From contig PBWH01000011.1 of the NCBI GenBank assembly GCA_002727195.1, positions 1-53,670 of the forward strand: a stretch of DNA of 53,670 bases, given 5' to 3'. Within the stretch, counting starts at the first letter, position 1, and each line of letters begins with the position of its first letter. Below the pieces are notes generated by a model. The model ran no database searches. It was not told the DNA's origin and saw only the letters and a program-made list of their open reading frames with translations. Origin of the DNA: Gemmatimonadota bacterium. GTDB taxonomy: Bacteria > Latescibacterota > UBA2968. A program made the position numbers and the translations under genes. Shown piece after piece: positions 16,906 to 25,044 of the stretch.

Positions 16906-17988
16906 TCAGTTGTCCTCTGCGCCCTGCTCGATCCAGAGCCTGAACGCCTGCGTTTCGCCCGGCGTTAGAAAGGGGCCTCCTACGGGCATTCGATCTCCGA
17001 TGGTGGCACTACCATCAAGTTTGGCCAGCAAGTAGCTGGCACCCGGGTCACCCGGGACAACGAGGATTTGGCCGGCAGCCTGCGCGGAGGATTGTCCGAC
17101 CAGTTGGGCACTCGCGATTTGGGCATCGAGCACTAGGTCGGCTCCGGGTGCGAACTGGTCGCTTGCAGCGTGACACCCGACAAAAGCACACCCGGCGTTG
17201 AACACTGGCTGAATCTGGGCAGCGAGACTCACCACCGGGGTAAAGCGGAACTCGGCCGATGCTCCGTTGCTGGCAAGTCCACTGTCATCGGTCACCCCCG
17301 AGACAAGGATCTCGAATCTGTTGCCGGCTGAAAGAGGGGCCCCAAGGATCAGGACGACCCGGTCGCTCCCCTCGACCTGCACACTCACGATCGCCACCGG
17401 CTGGCCATCGAACTCCTGTAAGTTGTAGTTCGTGGCCACCTGCGCGGAGTTCGTTTCGACGGCCTTGTCAAAGATGACCTCGACTGTCGTCTCCCCCAGG
17501 GCGGCCGCTGAGAGGACACGGGGGGGCGACGGCGGGGCGATCGACCAGAGCGCACCTTCCTCGATCCAGGTCCGGACCTGGGCAACCTCACCGGCGGTCA
17601 GGAGCGGGCGCCCCAGGGGCATCGGGTCGCCGAAGACCGCCCGGCCGGAAGCGTCCAGACCCTCTATCTTCCAAACGAGCAGGCTGCTCTCCGGTTCGCC
17701 CGAAACCACCTGCGGCCCGTTCTTGCTCGCCGTGACATCCAGAAGCTCCGCGTAGGAGACGCTTGACGTGAGGTCCAAGTCGGTGTCGACCACGCCGGAT
17801 CCGCCCGGTTCGTGACAGCCCCCGGTACACGAGCGATTGAACAGAGCCTGAATGTCACGGTCGTAAAAGACCGAAACACCCTGAGGCGCAGTCACGGCCG
17901 TAAACTGAGTCGTTTGCGGCGTGTCCCGAACTTCGGCACACCCCCAGGCCACCAGAACCAGCAAGACTGAGAGCCAGAGCCGTCTCAT
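16906..17988 (-). CDS. Lipoprotein with two cytochrome c-like domains around an Ig-like domain
   Basis: A 360-aa protein; MRRLWLSVLLVLVAWGC is a lipoprotein signal (Cys17). Domain 1 (~45-145) has FNRSCTGGCHEPGG and MPLGRPLLTAGEVAQVRTWIEEGA. The middle (~155-255) is an SbsA/Big_5-like Ig domain (PPRVLSAAALGETTVEVIFDKAV). Domain 2 (~260-360) has FNAGCAFVGCHAAS and MPVGGPFLTPGETQAFRLWIEQGA. The late MPxGxP segments are typical distal-Met regions of planctomycete-type cytochrome c domains. The haem motifs are odd, CX3CH and CX4CH rather than CXXCH. The start is set by the four-base overlap with the 14-haem cytochrome gene. Confidence 0.82.
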   Translation of the reverse strand: MRRLWLSVLLVLVAWGCAEVRDTPQTTQFTAVTAPQGVSVFYDRDIQALFNRSCTGGCHEPGGSGVVDTDLDLTSSVSYAELLDVTASKNGPQVVSGEPESSLLVWKIEGLDASGRAVFGDPMPLGRPLLTAGEVAQVRTWIEEGALWSIAPPSPPRVLSAAALGETTVEVIFDKAVETNSAQVATNYNLQEFDGQPVAIVSVQVEGSDRVVLILGAPLSAGNRFEILVSGVTDDSGLASNGASAEFRFTPVVSLAAQIQPVFNAGCAFVGCHAASDQFAPGADLVLDAQIASAQLVGQSSAQAAGQILVVPGDPGASYLLAKLDGSATIGDRMPVGGPFLTPGETQAFRLWIEQGAEDN

Positions 17989-19154
17989 TGGTGACAGTAT
18001 CCGCAGAATCCGACCCCGGCCGTGTTCGTTGAGACGTGGCACGTGTAACACATGGAGCCGGGATTCTCGTGGAAATCGCCCTCGCCGATCTTGTACGCAA
18101 ACCGGGCTGGATGCGTGGCCGGATCGGTTCCCCGCACGCCATCCAGATCGACGTGACACTGGACGCAGCTCGGATCATCCCCTTCCGCGTCGTGGCACGC
18201 CACGCAGCGCTCCACGTCCCGGCGTGCCCAGTCGGCGTGTCGTCCCCCGCCTGAACCGACAGCGGTCAACATCCACGGACGAATCTCACCGGGTACGGGG
18301 CCGTGCCAGACCGGTTTGAACCGCGCGGCCTGACCTTCGACACGGTGACAGTCGATACAATACTCGGGCTCGTGACAGGACTGGCACTGTTTCTCCTTAC
18401 CAACGGCCTCGAGTGGATGTATGAACCGGTAGTTCAACTCGTGCTGGCGCTGCACCGTCTGATCGATCCGCCCCCTACTGGCGGGAGCCGCTTCCACAAC
18501 ACGATCAGCCGGCCCAGCGGCCACCGTCAGAAGTGCGCCCGTATGGCAGTCTTCACACCAGCTGTCCTCGTGACACTTGGAGCACGACATATTCTCTGCC
18601 AGCACGTGGAGCCGGTGTTCGCGCATCCAGTCGTGCTCGTGCGTCTGCGGACGAATCACCTCCACCTTCGGATGGCACGTCTCGCAGTCGAACGGCGCAT
18701 CCTTGTCCTGGTGGCAGGTCAGACAGTCATCCATGACAGGCCAGTGTACACGAGACGCGTAGTTCGTCTGGTCCATTCCGACGTGGCAGGACTCACAGCT
18801 CAGGTTCAACTCTTCCGTGTGATACTGATGATGAAAATCGATCACACGCTCCGGATTCAGGAACGCCGAGACCTCGGGGTCTCCCTTATGACATTTCAGA
18901 CACTGTTTCGGGTCTTCGACCTCCTCACCGTGACACGAGGCGCAGGCCTTCTCGAGCGGAAGGATATTGTCTATGGCCTTCCGACTTCCAACTGCCTCCG
19001 CGTGACAATCGGCACAGACCGCCCCGTAGTCGATCAGGTGGGATTGGTGGGAGAAGTGGATCAGGGCTCTTCGATCTTGTTCTGGAATCGTGATGGGGAT
19101 GTCCTCCGCCTGCACTACACTCACCAATCCCAGGAGAAGCCACAATACCGTCAT
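17985..19154 (-). CDS. Periplasmic 14-haem c-type cytochrome
   Basis: A 389-aa secreted protein (signal MTVLWLLLGLVSVVQA) with fourteen CXXCH haem-binding motifs, first Cys at 47, 71, 85, 120, 144, 157, 191, 200, 257, 266, 317, 330, 369 and 384. That is one haem per 28 residues, dense enough for a continuous haem wire. Many extra His residues (HFSHQSHL, DFHHQYHTEE) can serve as distal ligands. It resembles cytochrome c7/NrfH-like and MtrA/DmsE-type chains but is not clearly any named family. It overlaps the barrel gene (19151-19154) and the cytochrome lipoprotein (17985-17988) by four bases each, as expected for stoichiometric partners in an outer-membrane electron conduit. Confidence 0.92.
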   Translation of the reverse strand: MTVLWLLLGLVSVVQAEDIPITIPEQDRRALIHFSHQSHLIDYGAVCADCHAEAVGSRKAIDNILPLEKACASCHGEEVEDPKQCLKCHKGDPEVSAFLNPERVIDFHHQYHTEELNLSCESCHVGMDQTNYASRVHWPVMDDCLTCHQDKDAPFDCETCHPKVEVIRPQTHEHDWMREHRLHVLAENMSCSKCHEDSWCEDCHTGALLTVAAGPADRVVEAAPASRGRIDQTVQRQHELNYRFIHPLEAVGKEKQCQSCHEPEYCIDCHRVEGQAARFKPVWHGPVPGEIRPWMLTAVGSGGGRHADWARRDVERCVACHDAEGDDPSCVQCHVDLDGVRGTDPATHPARFAYKIGEGDFHENPGSMCYTCHVSTNTAGVGFCGYCHQ

Positions 19155-20512
19155 CGCCCACTCCTAAAGAACCAGGTCGCGGCACTCACAAACAGACGTA
19201 AATCGTGTCCTGCTCCGGGGAAGGGATCGGAGACGGTCGATTCGAGATTCTGCGAGAGGCTCTGCCCCTGAAAGGACAGCGAGAGGGCACGCCCTGGCCG
19301 ATAGACGATCCCGATGGTATTGGACCAGATCCTACTTCGCGTTCCAGTTCCGCTGTGCGTGAGAAAGCGAGAGTAACCCGACGAAAGGGTAGCCAGCAAG
19401 CTATTGCTCAACCGATGTCGGATGACACCGGTGAGCCCGTCTGCGGAGCCGGCGAACCCGCTCCGCCGCACATATCCCAGCGTCCCGTTCAGCACGTTCA
19501 CTCCGGCGTATGCGCGGTAGCCGACTGCTCCATCGTATCCGGTCCGGACGAGATCCGTGAACAGAGCCAGGTGGCGGTTTACGCGTCGGCTGACCCGGAA
19601 CCCGACTTCCTTATTGCTACTCTGCGTGAAGACCGAAAACACGCTGTTCTGGTCGACATAGGGCGTGCGATACAGGAACGACCCTCCAACCGTCCATCCC
19701 GCCACACGGTATTTCAGGTCAGCTTCGAACCGTCTCGTCTCCCAACCGTTTGGCGTGCTGATATCCCAGCGTATGTTCGCAAGCAGGCGACCAGCCGTTC
19801 GGCTGACGTCGAGCCCAATAAGCTGCTGTTCCACCTCTCCCGGCCGGATTTCGGTTCCTGGCAGACCTTCGATGATCCTCGCCTGACTCGTGTATGGTGT
19901 CAGCTCGCGGCTCCGCCGAAAAGCGCTTACGCCAATTCCGGTCCCGCGTATCTCTCCTCGCACCCGAACGCCGACCATACTTGCCCGCGCGAGCGAACCC
20001 AACCCCTCCTGACCGCCATAGACCAAGGCTCCACCGTAGGCCTCGAGGCGAATACCCCGCAGCTTACCTGAGATCCGTGCTCCGTCAATCCGCCCGATCC
20101 CGACCCCGGAGAAGACAGACTGCCGTCCCAGGAGCAGTTGGAACCGTTCCTTCGGATCGTCCCAGCGGAAGTAAGCGTGATAGAGTCGGTAGGCAGGATC
20201 CGACGAGCGATAGTCCTGGAAGTCGTGGGATACGCGTCCATAGGCCTGGAAGGAAAGTGCCTCCCGCTGACCGATCCCCTTGATTTTGAGGCGGCCGGTC
20301 TGGTAGGCTCGAAGCGAGCCGACCGTCGCAGTATCCTGAAAAGCGCGTTCGAAGGAGTAGAATGCGGTCGTGAACCGACCGGAGGTACTGGCGGCATCCA
20401 CACCGGGGGCAAGGAAGGCCGCCGCAATCAGGGCAAGAATCGTTCTCTTCAAAGGGCGGTATTGGAGAAAGTGTATGGGAGCCGTCCCGGCGACGCACTC
20501 CCCATCAGGCAT
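19151..20512 (-). CDS. Outer-membrane beta-barrel partner of the multihaem cytochrome
   Basis: A 453-aa exported protein: signal peptide ILALIAAAFLAPGVDA, then a run of alternating amphipathic strands with aromatic girdles throughout (YRLYHAYFRWDD, RFQLLLGRQSV, LLANIRWDIST, WTVGGSFLYRTPY, LALFTDLVRTGYDG, LSLSFQGQSLSQ) ending LRLFVSAATWFFRSGR. Length fits a 16-22-strand porin-like barrel. I cannot place it in the MtrB or PioB families by sequence. First gene of the operon. The ATG at 20512 gives a 20-residue extension before the signal; a TTG at 20452 is the alternative. Confidence 0.75.
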   Translation of the reverse strand: MPDGECVAGTAPIHFLQYRPLKRTILALIAAAFLAPGVDAASTSGRFTTAFYSFERAFQDTATVGSLRAYQTGRLKIKGIGQREALSFQAYGRVSHDFQDYRSSDPAYRLYHAYFRWDDPKERFQLLLGRQSVFSGVGIGRIDGARISGKLRGIRLEAYGGALVYGGQEGLGSLARASMVGVRVRGEIRGTGIGVSAFRRSRELTPYTSQARIIEGLPGTEIRPGEVEQQLIGLDVSRTAGRLLANIRWDISTPNGWETRRFEADLKYRVAGWTVGGSFLYRTPYVDQNSVFSVFTQSSNKEVGFRVSRRVNRHLALFTDLVRTGYDGAVGYRAYAGVNVLNGTLGYVRRSGFAGSADGLTGVIRHRLSNSLLATLSSGYSRFLTHSGTGTRSRIWSNTIGIVYRPGRALSLSFQGQSLSQNLESTVSDPFPGAGHDLRLFVSAATWFFRSGR

Positions 20513-20552
20513 AATAAAATCCCGGCCTGCCGAATATCGTCGAAAGGAAGCC

Positions 20553-20621
20553 TTACCGACATCGTGGGGAGATCCGTCGGTTCGGATCCACGACCGGGGA
20601 AGACGACAGACCGGGCAACAT
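20553..20621 (-). CDS. Possible 22-codon leader peptide before the cytochrome operon
   Basis: A short frame (MLPGLSSSPVVDPNRRIS...) has a strong GGAGG site a few bases before its ATG and lies 40 bases upstream of the barrel gene. It may be a leader peptide or a chance occurrence; there is no adjacent terminator or residue bias that would prove attenuation. Confidence 0.2.
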   Translation of the reverse strand: MLPGLSSSPVVDPNRRISPRCR

Positions 20622-20703
20622 CCTTTCCTCCAATCACTTACAAAGTAAAAAAGTATATCGCCGGTTGCAAGTCGCCTAATAGATCTTCTGGTCAGGTGGG
20701 AAT

Positions 20704-21794
20704 CTAGGACAACATCTCATCTTGCAGCTCGAATCGGACTTTTCGGATGGGACCCTCGACCGGTTGCGTCGCCTTCTTCCCACCCAGGCTCCAGGACTCG
20801 AGCTCCCAGTTGTCCTGCTTGGATTGATGCTTCGTCTCGGCCTAGGTTTCCATCATTTCTAGTTCCCCGGACTGGGAATCATGCACGCCTGAAAGGTTCA
20901 AGGCCCTGATTCGGCATTCACCGGAAACATCCCCTGATACCTTGAGAGAGAGGAACCGGCTTGTTCAGGTGGCCGAGCATCTCTGTCTTCTATTCCTCCA
21001 GCGGGGACAGTCGCGCCTTGCGCGCATCCCCGCGACGGACCACTACCAGGTGGCCGCGGAATTCCTCGATCATTTTGAGGAAGATCTTATGCCGGCTCGG
21101 ATTCTGGGCCATATACCCCTTGTTGTTCCGAGTCAAAACCCCGACCACACCTCGCAGGTAGAACTCCTGCAGGGCCTTGTCGGTCTCAGCCTCGGATCGA
21201 TCCCCCAGCGCCTTGTAGAAAGGCTGAAGATCAACCTCCAGTTGCTTGGACGTCGGGTTCAGGATGTTGCCCAGGCGAAGGTCGACCTGGTGGTAGTCGC
21301 GCACAAACTGACGCGCCACGGAACCCAGACGGACCTCGAGTTCACTCAACTCCTGGTGCACTGCCTGAAAGTCGACACGCAACCGCTTCAATGTCTGGAT
21401 CTCGCCGGACCGCTACCCCAGAGGCACGCTGGTCTCATCGAGGTTCCCACGGACCTCCATCCCGATGTCGGAATGGCACTCGAAATTAGCAAAATCCCCC
21501 AAAACGACGATATGCCGGGCCCGAAGGGCCACGTGTTTAGCGCTCTGTTCGAGAACGAGAGTTTCCGACATCTCGATCTCGAACCGTCCACGCGAATCCC
21601 CGAGTACGTTGCCCTTCACCGTGAGGTGGCCCTGCCCGCGGAAAACCACCCCGTGGTAGATGCCTCCGGTAACCTCACCGTTCGAGTCGCCTAGGTTCAC
21701 CTCCCCACTTTCCATCGTCACTTCATTGATGACGTTTAGACCGGGTTAGGCATCCTCCTGAAGCTGCTTCATCGGGGGCGCCAGATGCTGCCAT
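20704..21794 (-). pseudogene. Decayed gene, beta-helix plus coiled-coil (FapA/DUF342-like?)
   Basis: A GAGGAG site and ATG at 21794 open MAASGAPDEAASGG, then the frame shifts. Coding sequence resumes as GLNVINEVTMESGEVNLG and Gly/Val beta-helix repeats (HLTVKGNVLGDSRGRFEI, ARHIVVLGDFANFECHSD). An in-frame TAG (21413-21415) is followed in the same frame by a coiled coil (VHQELSELEVRLGSVARQ) and a helical region up to a TAG at 20990. After a second frameshift coding resumes (KVSGDVSGECRIRALNL), with another TAG at 20842-20844, and ends PIRKVRFELQDEMLS at 20704. Three internal UAGs and two shifts mark a dead gene, or recoding or assembly error. The beta-helix plus coiled-coil order suggests FapA/DUF342, tentatively. 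Confidence 0.5.
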
Positions 21795-21806
21795 TTAGCC
21801 GCTCCT

Positions 21807-22205
21807 CTATTGATTAGAGTCGGCCAGCCCGCTAATTGCCTCTCTCTTTTCAACAAGATCGCCCGTCAGCTCGACCAGCTTCTGGAGGATATCGATCCGC
21901 ACCGGCTTGGCCAGAACCAGATCTGTATGGTCCAGCGCCATCTCGGGCACCTCCTCCGTGTAACCGGACACGATCGCGATGACCGACCACGGCATCAACC
22001 CACGGATGACCGATAAGACGTCGATACCACTTACCCCGGACATCTTTATATCCAGCGTCACGAGGTCATACCGTGTCTGTATAGCCTTCGCGAGTGCCTC
22101 TTCACCGCTCTCGGCCGTATGAATGACATCTGCCCCCATAGCCGTGATGCCATCCGACAGGAACGACCGAAAATCCGGGTCATCATCAACGATCAGTGCT
22201 TTCAT
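21807..22205 (-). CDS. Stand-alone response regulator (CheY-like receiver)
   Basis: A 132-aa single receiver domain. The acidic pocket IVDDD is at residues 5-9, the phospho-acceptor Asp52 is in LVTLDIKM, Ser80 is in AIVSGY, and Lys100 is in VLAKPV: all conserved, so it should be phosphorylatable. A ~15-residue tail has no output domain. GGAGG precedes the ATG. No histidine kinase is nearby. It lies 12 bases upstream of the decayed beta-helix gene, which may have been its partner. Confidence 0.92.
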   Translation of the reverse strand: MKALIVDDDPDFRSFLSDGITAMGADVIHTAESGEEALAKAIQTRYDLVTLDIKMSGVSGIDVLSVIRGLMPWSVIAIVSGYTEEVPEMALDHTDLVLAKPVRIDILQKLVELTGDLVEKREAISGLADSNQ

Positions 22206-22229
22206 TAGTATCCTCCCACCGTGAACGCC

Positions 22230-22937
22230 TCACCCGTCGAATTGGCCGACAAAAACCAGAAAGTCGGTAAAACTGACCGAGCCGTCCGAATCGAGGTCGA
22301 ACTTGCTCTCGAACCCCGGGTCCCCTGCACGACTGCCAAAACTGGCGGCAAACAACAGGAAATCTGTGAATCCGACGGATCCATCTCCGTCAAAGTCCGC
22401 GCTGGCGCCTCCTGTATCCGCCACGCGATGGAGCTTGAGCACGGCGACCGGAGGTCCACCATCCGGATCGATCGAAGCCGCCAAGCCTGCGAAATCCCCC
22501 AGCGGGACTTCCTGAATCAGACTCAGGGTATCCGCCATCACTGAGAATGCCACCGTATCTGACACGGTCCCACGCGTCAACACCAAACGGTTATCCTGGA
22601 CTGCATAGACACCCGTCTCGCTAACCGTGTCGACCAGGCTGACCGCCAGTGGCCCCCCCAGAAACGTCAGAGACACGTCGACATCAACCTGGTAATCAAA
22701 CCGGTAAGGACCGCCGGCTTCCAAGGAAATCTGACCATCGACGAACCCGGAAAGCACCAGGTCTGAAACCGCAGCCCTCAACGTGGGCGTCGCGGAAATG
22801 TCGATTTCAAGCGAATCGGCGTCCCAGGTGCCCGTCGGATCGCCTCCAAGGGCCTCGGGCGTCAAATCCAACATCTCGGCATCGGCCGTGGCACTCAGGC
22901 AGCAGACAAGCATCAGCGCCGCGATAGACGCGCTCAA
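22230..22937 (-). CDS. Secreted protein with C-terminal dockerin-like calcium repeats
   Basis: About 235 aa: signal peptide (SASIAALMLVCCLSATADA), a beta-rich domain of ~150 residues with repeated VS/VDT strands (a lipocalin-like or unknown beta fold), then two calcium-loop repeats near the C-terminus: DFDGDGSVGFTDFLLF and DLDSDGSVSFTDFLVF. These are dockerin type I-like/EF-hand loops, DxDGDGxVxFxDFL, repeated 30 residues apart. Tails like this recur in Latescibacteria-like genomes and probably mediate cell-surface attachment. I prefer the TTG at 22937, just before the signal; the frame is open from ATG 23018, which would add an Arg-rich leader of 27 residues. Confidence 0.75.
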   Translation of the reverse strand: MSASIAALMLVCCLSATADAEMLDLTPEALGGDPTGTWDADSLEIDISATPTLRAAVSDLVLSGFVDGQISLEAGGPYRFDYQVDVDVSLTFLGGPLAVSLVDTVSETGVYAVQDNRLVLTRGTVSDTVAFSVMADTLSLIQEVPLGDFAGLAASIDPDGGPPVAVLKLHRVADTGGASADFDGDGSVGFTDFLLFAASFGSRAGDPGFESKFDLDSDGSVSFTDFLVFVGQFDG

Positions 22938-23049
22938 TATACCCCCGTGGCGCGCCCTCGACCGGCCGCCTTCACGACGTCTAGTTCGTTGACACTGCAG
23001 GCTTGGCACCCCTACCATGACTTACGTCAAACCAAGAAAGGAGCAATGG

Positions 23050-24000
23050 ATGGCATATCCCGTGATGATGAGCGACACGCCGGCCGACAACATCATCCGT
23101 ATGATCGGCGATCAATGTGATTGGACCCTGTGGCCCGAGGGAGGCCCCTCTGACGAAGACCTCGCACCGATCGAAGGCTTCTACACATACGGGCACATGA
23201 AGGTCAAGGGCGAGTTGATGGACCGGATGCCCAACCTTCGGGTGATCAGCAATTTCGGAGTGGGGGTCGATCACATCAACACAAGAGATGCTGCCGATCG
23301 CGGGATTCCGGTGGGAAACACCCCGGACATCCTGAACGGAGCAACAGCCGACATGACCATCACACTTCTGCTGGCCGCGGCCAGGAACCTAGTCATTGGT
23401 GACCACTACGCCCGCAGCGCAGCGTTTACGTCGTATGACCCGAACATACTCCACGGACAGGAAGCCCACGGATCGACGATCGGCATCATCGGGATGGGTA
23501 AAATTGGTCGCGTTGTCGCAAAGCGGGCAGCCGCGTTCGACATGACCATTCTCTACCACAACCGTCGCCCGAACCCGGAGGCCGAAGCGGAGCTGGGTGC
23601 CGAGTATCACTCCCTGGATGACCTGCTGCAGGAAAGCGATTTCGTGACGCTGAACTGCCCGTTGACCGAAGAGACCAGGAACCTGATCGGAGCGCGGGAA
23701 CTCGGCCTGATGAAAGAGACCGCGATCCTCGTCAACGTCGCCCGGGGTGGGGTGATCAATCACGACGCCCTTGTCGTCGCCCTGAAAGAGGGACAAATCG
23801 CGTCAGCCGCTGTAGACGTTACGGAGCCCGAGCCGCTTCCCCGGAATCACCCCCTGCTGGCGCTGGAAAACGTGATCATCGCCCCGCATCTCGGCAGCGC
23901 CACCCGCCAGACCCGGGAGAAGATGGCCCAAATGTCCGTCGACAACCTGATCGCCGGTCTCGCCGGCAAGCCGTTGCCTGCCCAGGTGTCCGTCAACTAA
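23050..24000 (+). CDS. D-2-hydroxyacid dehydrogenase (glyoxylate/hydroxypyruvate reductase-like)
   Basis: NAD(P)-dependent dehydrogenase of the D-isomer 2-hydroxyacid family, 316 aa. The Rossmann motif is GIIGMGKIG, and the catalytic triad is Arg in NVARGG, Glu in VTEPEP and His in APHLGS. The substrate loop NFGVGVDHI and the DVTEPEPLP motif fit GHRB/GhrB-type glyoxylate/hydroxypyruvate or 2-ketogluconate reductases. ATG 23050 has AGGAG six bases upstream, so I prefer it to ATG 23017. Its stop overlaps that of the convergent aldolase by three or four bases. Reduction of a 2-keto acid would suit the sugar cluster that faces it. Confidence 0.92.
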   Translation: MAYPVMMSDTPADNIIRMIGDQCDWTLWPEGGPSDEDLAPIEGFYTYGHMKVKGELMDRMPNLRVISNFGVGVDHINTRDAADRGIPVGNTPDILNGATADMTITLLLAAARNLVIGDHYARSAAFTSYDPNILHGQEAHGSTIGIIGMGKIGRVVAKRAAAFDMTILYHNRRPNPEAEAELGAEYHSLDDLLQESDFVTLNCPLTEETRNLIGARELGLMKETAILVNVARGGVINHDALVVALKEGQIASAAVDVTEPEPLPRNHPLLALENVIIAPHLGSATRQTREKMAQMSVDNLIAGLAGKPLPAQVSVN

Positions 24001-25025
24001 CGCCCCATCGAGCGGCCGGCCGACTTCAGGTCCTCACAGGCCTGCACCACCCGGTCGGCCATCCCGGCGCGGCCGGACTTCAGCCATCCACGAGGATCAT
24101 AGGCTTTCTTGACGCCCACCTCCCCGTCGACCTTCAGCACTTGGTCATAGTGCTTCATCATGTGGTCGGCAATCGGACGTGTAAACGCATACTGGGTGTC
24201 GGTATCGACGTTCATCTTAATGACGCCGTAATCGAGCGTCTCGTGGATATCCGACAGTTCCGATCCCGATCCGCCGTGGAAGACCAACCAGAAACGCGCG
24301 GCGTCCCCGTGCGCCTTCACCACCGCGTCCTGCCCCTCCTTCAGGATGGTGGGCGTCAGCACCACGTTTCCGGGCTTGTAAACGCCGTGGACGTTCCCGA
24401 AGGTGGCCGCAAACATGTAGCGCGCCTAAGGCACAGCGCTCAGCGCGTCGTAGACGGCCAGCATATCCTCGGGCGTCGTGTAGAGCTTCTCCTTCGCCAC
24501 ATCTTCCCTGTTCAGCCCCTCCTCTTCTCCACCGACGACACCGGCCTCGACTTCGAGGATGATCTCGTTCTCCGCGCACTTCTGGAGCAGTGGGACGGCG
24601 TGGGACATGTTCTCTTCCAGTGGAAGGTCACTCCCGTCATACATGTGAGAATTAAAAAGGTTGGGCTGTCCGACCGCCCTGCGACGCGCCGTCTCGTCAA
24701 TCAGTGGGACGAGGAAGTCATCGATTTTATCGGTCGTGCAGTGATCGGTGTGCAGCGCGATGTTCACGTCGTAACGATCGGCGACACGATGCGCGTGTTC
24801 AGCCAGGGTAATCGAACCCAGAACCGAGTCCGCCAGGTTCCCTGACGAATGAGTACCGGCTCCGATCGAGACTTGGATAAACCCGTCACTGTTCGCAGCG
24901 ACGAGACCCTCGATCGCCGCGTTCATCGTGTCGATCGTGCTGATGTTGATCGCGGGGTAGGCAAAGTGCTCTGCGTGGGCGCGTTCCAGCATCTCGCAGT
25001 ACCGCTCGTAATTCACAATCGGCAT
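23997..25025 (-). pseudogene. fba: Class II fructose-bisphosphate aldolase with one in-frame UAG
   Basis: Zinc aldolase cleaving fructose 1,6-bisphosphate, 342 codons, close to actinobacterial class II enzymes. The N-terminal part has MPIVNYERYCEMLERA, HTDHC (Zn His/catalytic Asp) and VEAGVVGG (Glu). After ALSAVP an in-frame TAG (24423-24425) interrupts; the next residues ARYMFAATFGNVHGVYKPG, FHGGSGS (two more Zn His) and NVDTDTQYAFTRP continue in the same frame to a real TAG stop. The UAG replaces a variable residue before the conserved Tyr. Without read-through both C-terminal metal ligands are lost. No frameshift is involved. The start is ATG 25025 with GGAGG. Nonsense mutation, sequencing error or read-through are all possible. 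Confidence 0.85.
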
Positions 25026-25044
25026 ACATCCTCCATCTAGGCGG

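Noticed and set aside
18303..19271. 322-codon plus-strand open frame
   Set aside because: It lies antisense to the 14-haem cytochrome; its CXXCH codons keep the opposite strand open. No ribosome-binding site and no family signature.
20942..21694. 250-codon plus-strand open frame
   Set aside because: It is antisense to the decayed beta-helix gene. Composition is that of a shadow frame and the minus strand has the recognisable repeats and a ribosome-binding site.
20704..25025. Genome-wide reassignment of UAG
   Set aside because: queC, the IolC-like kinase, the nucleotidase-like gene, the lyase and fba itself all end in UAG at sensible lengths or right next to the following start codon, so UAG works as a stop in this genome.
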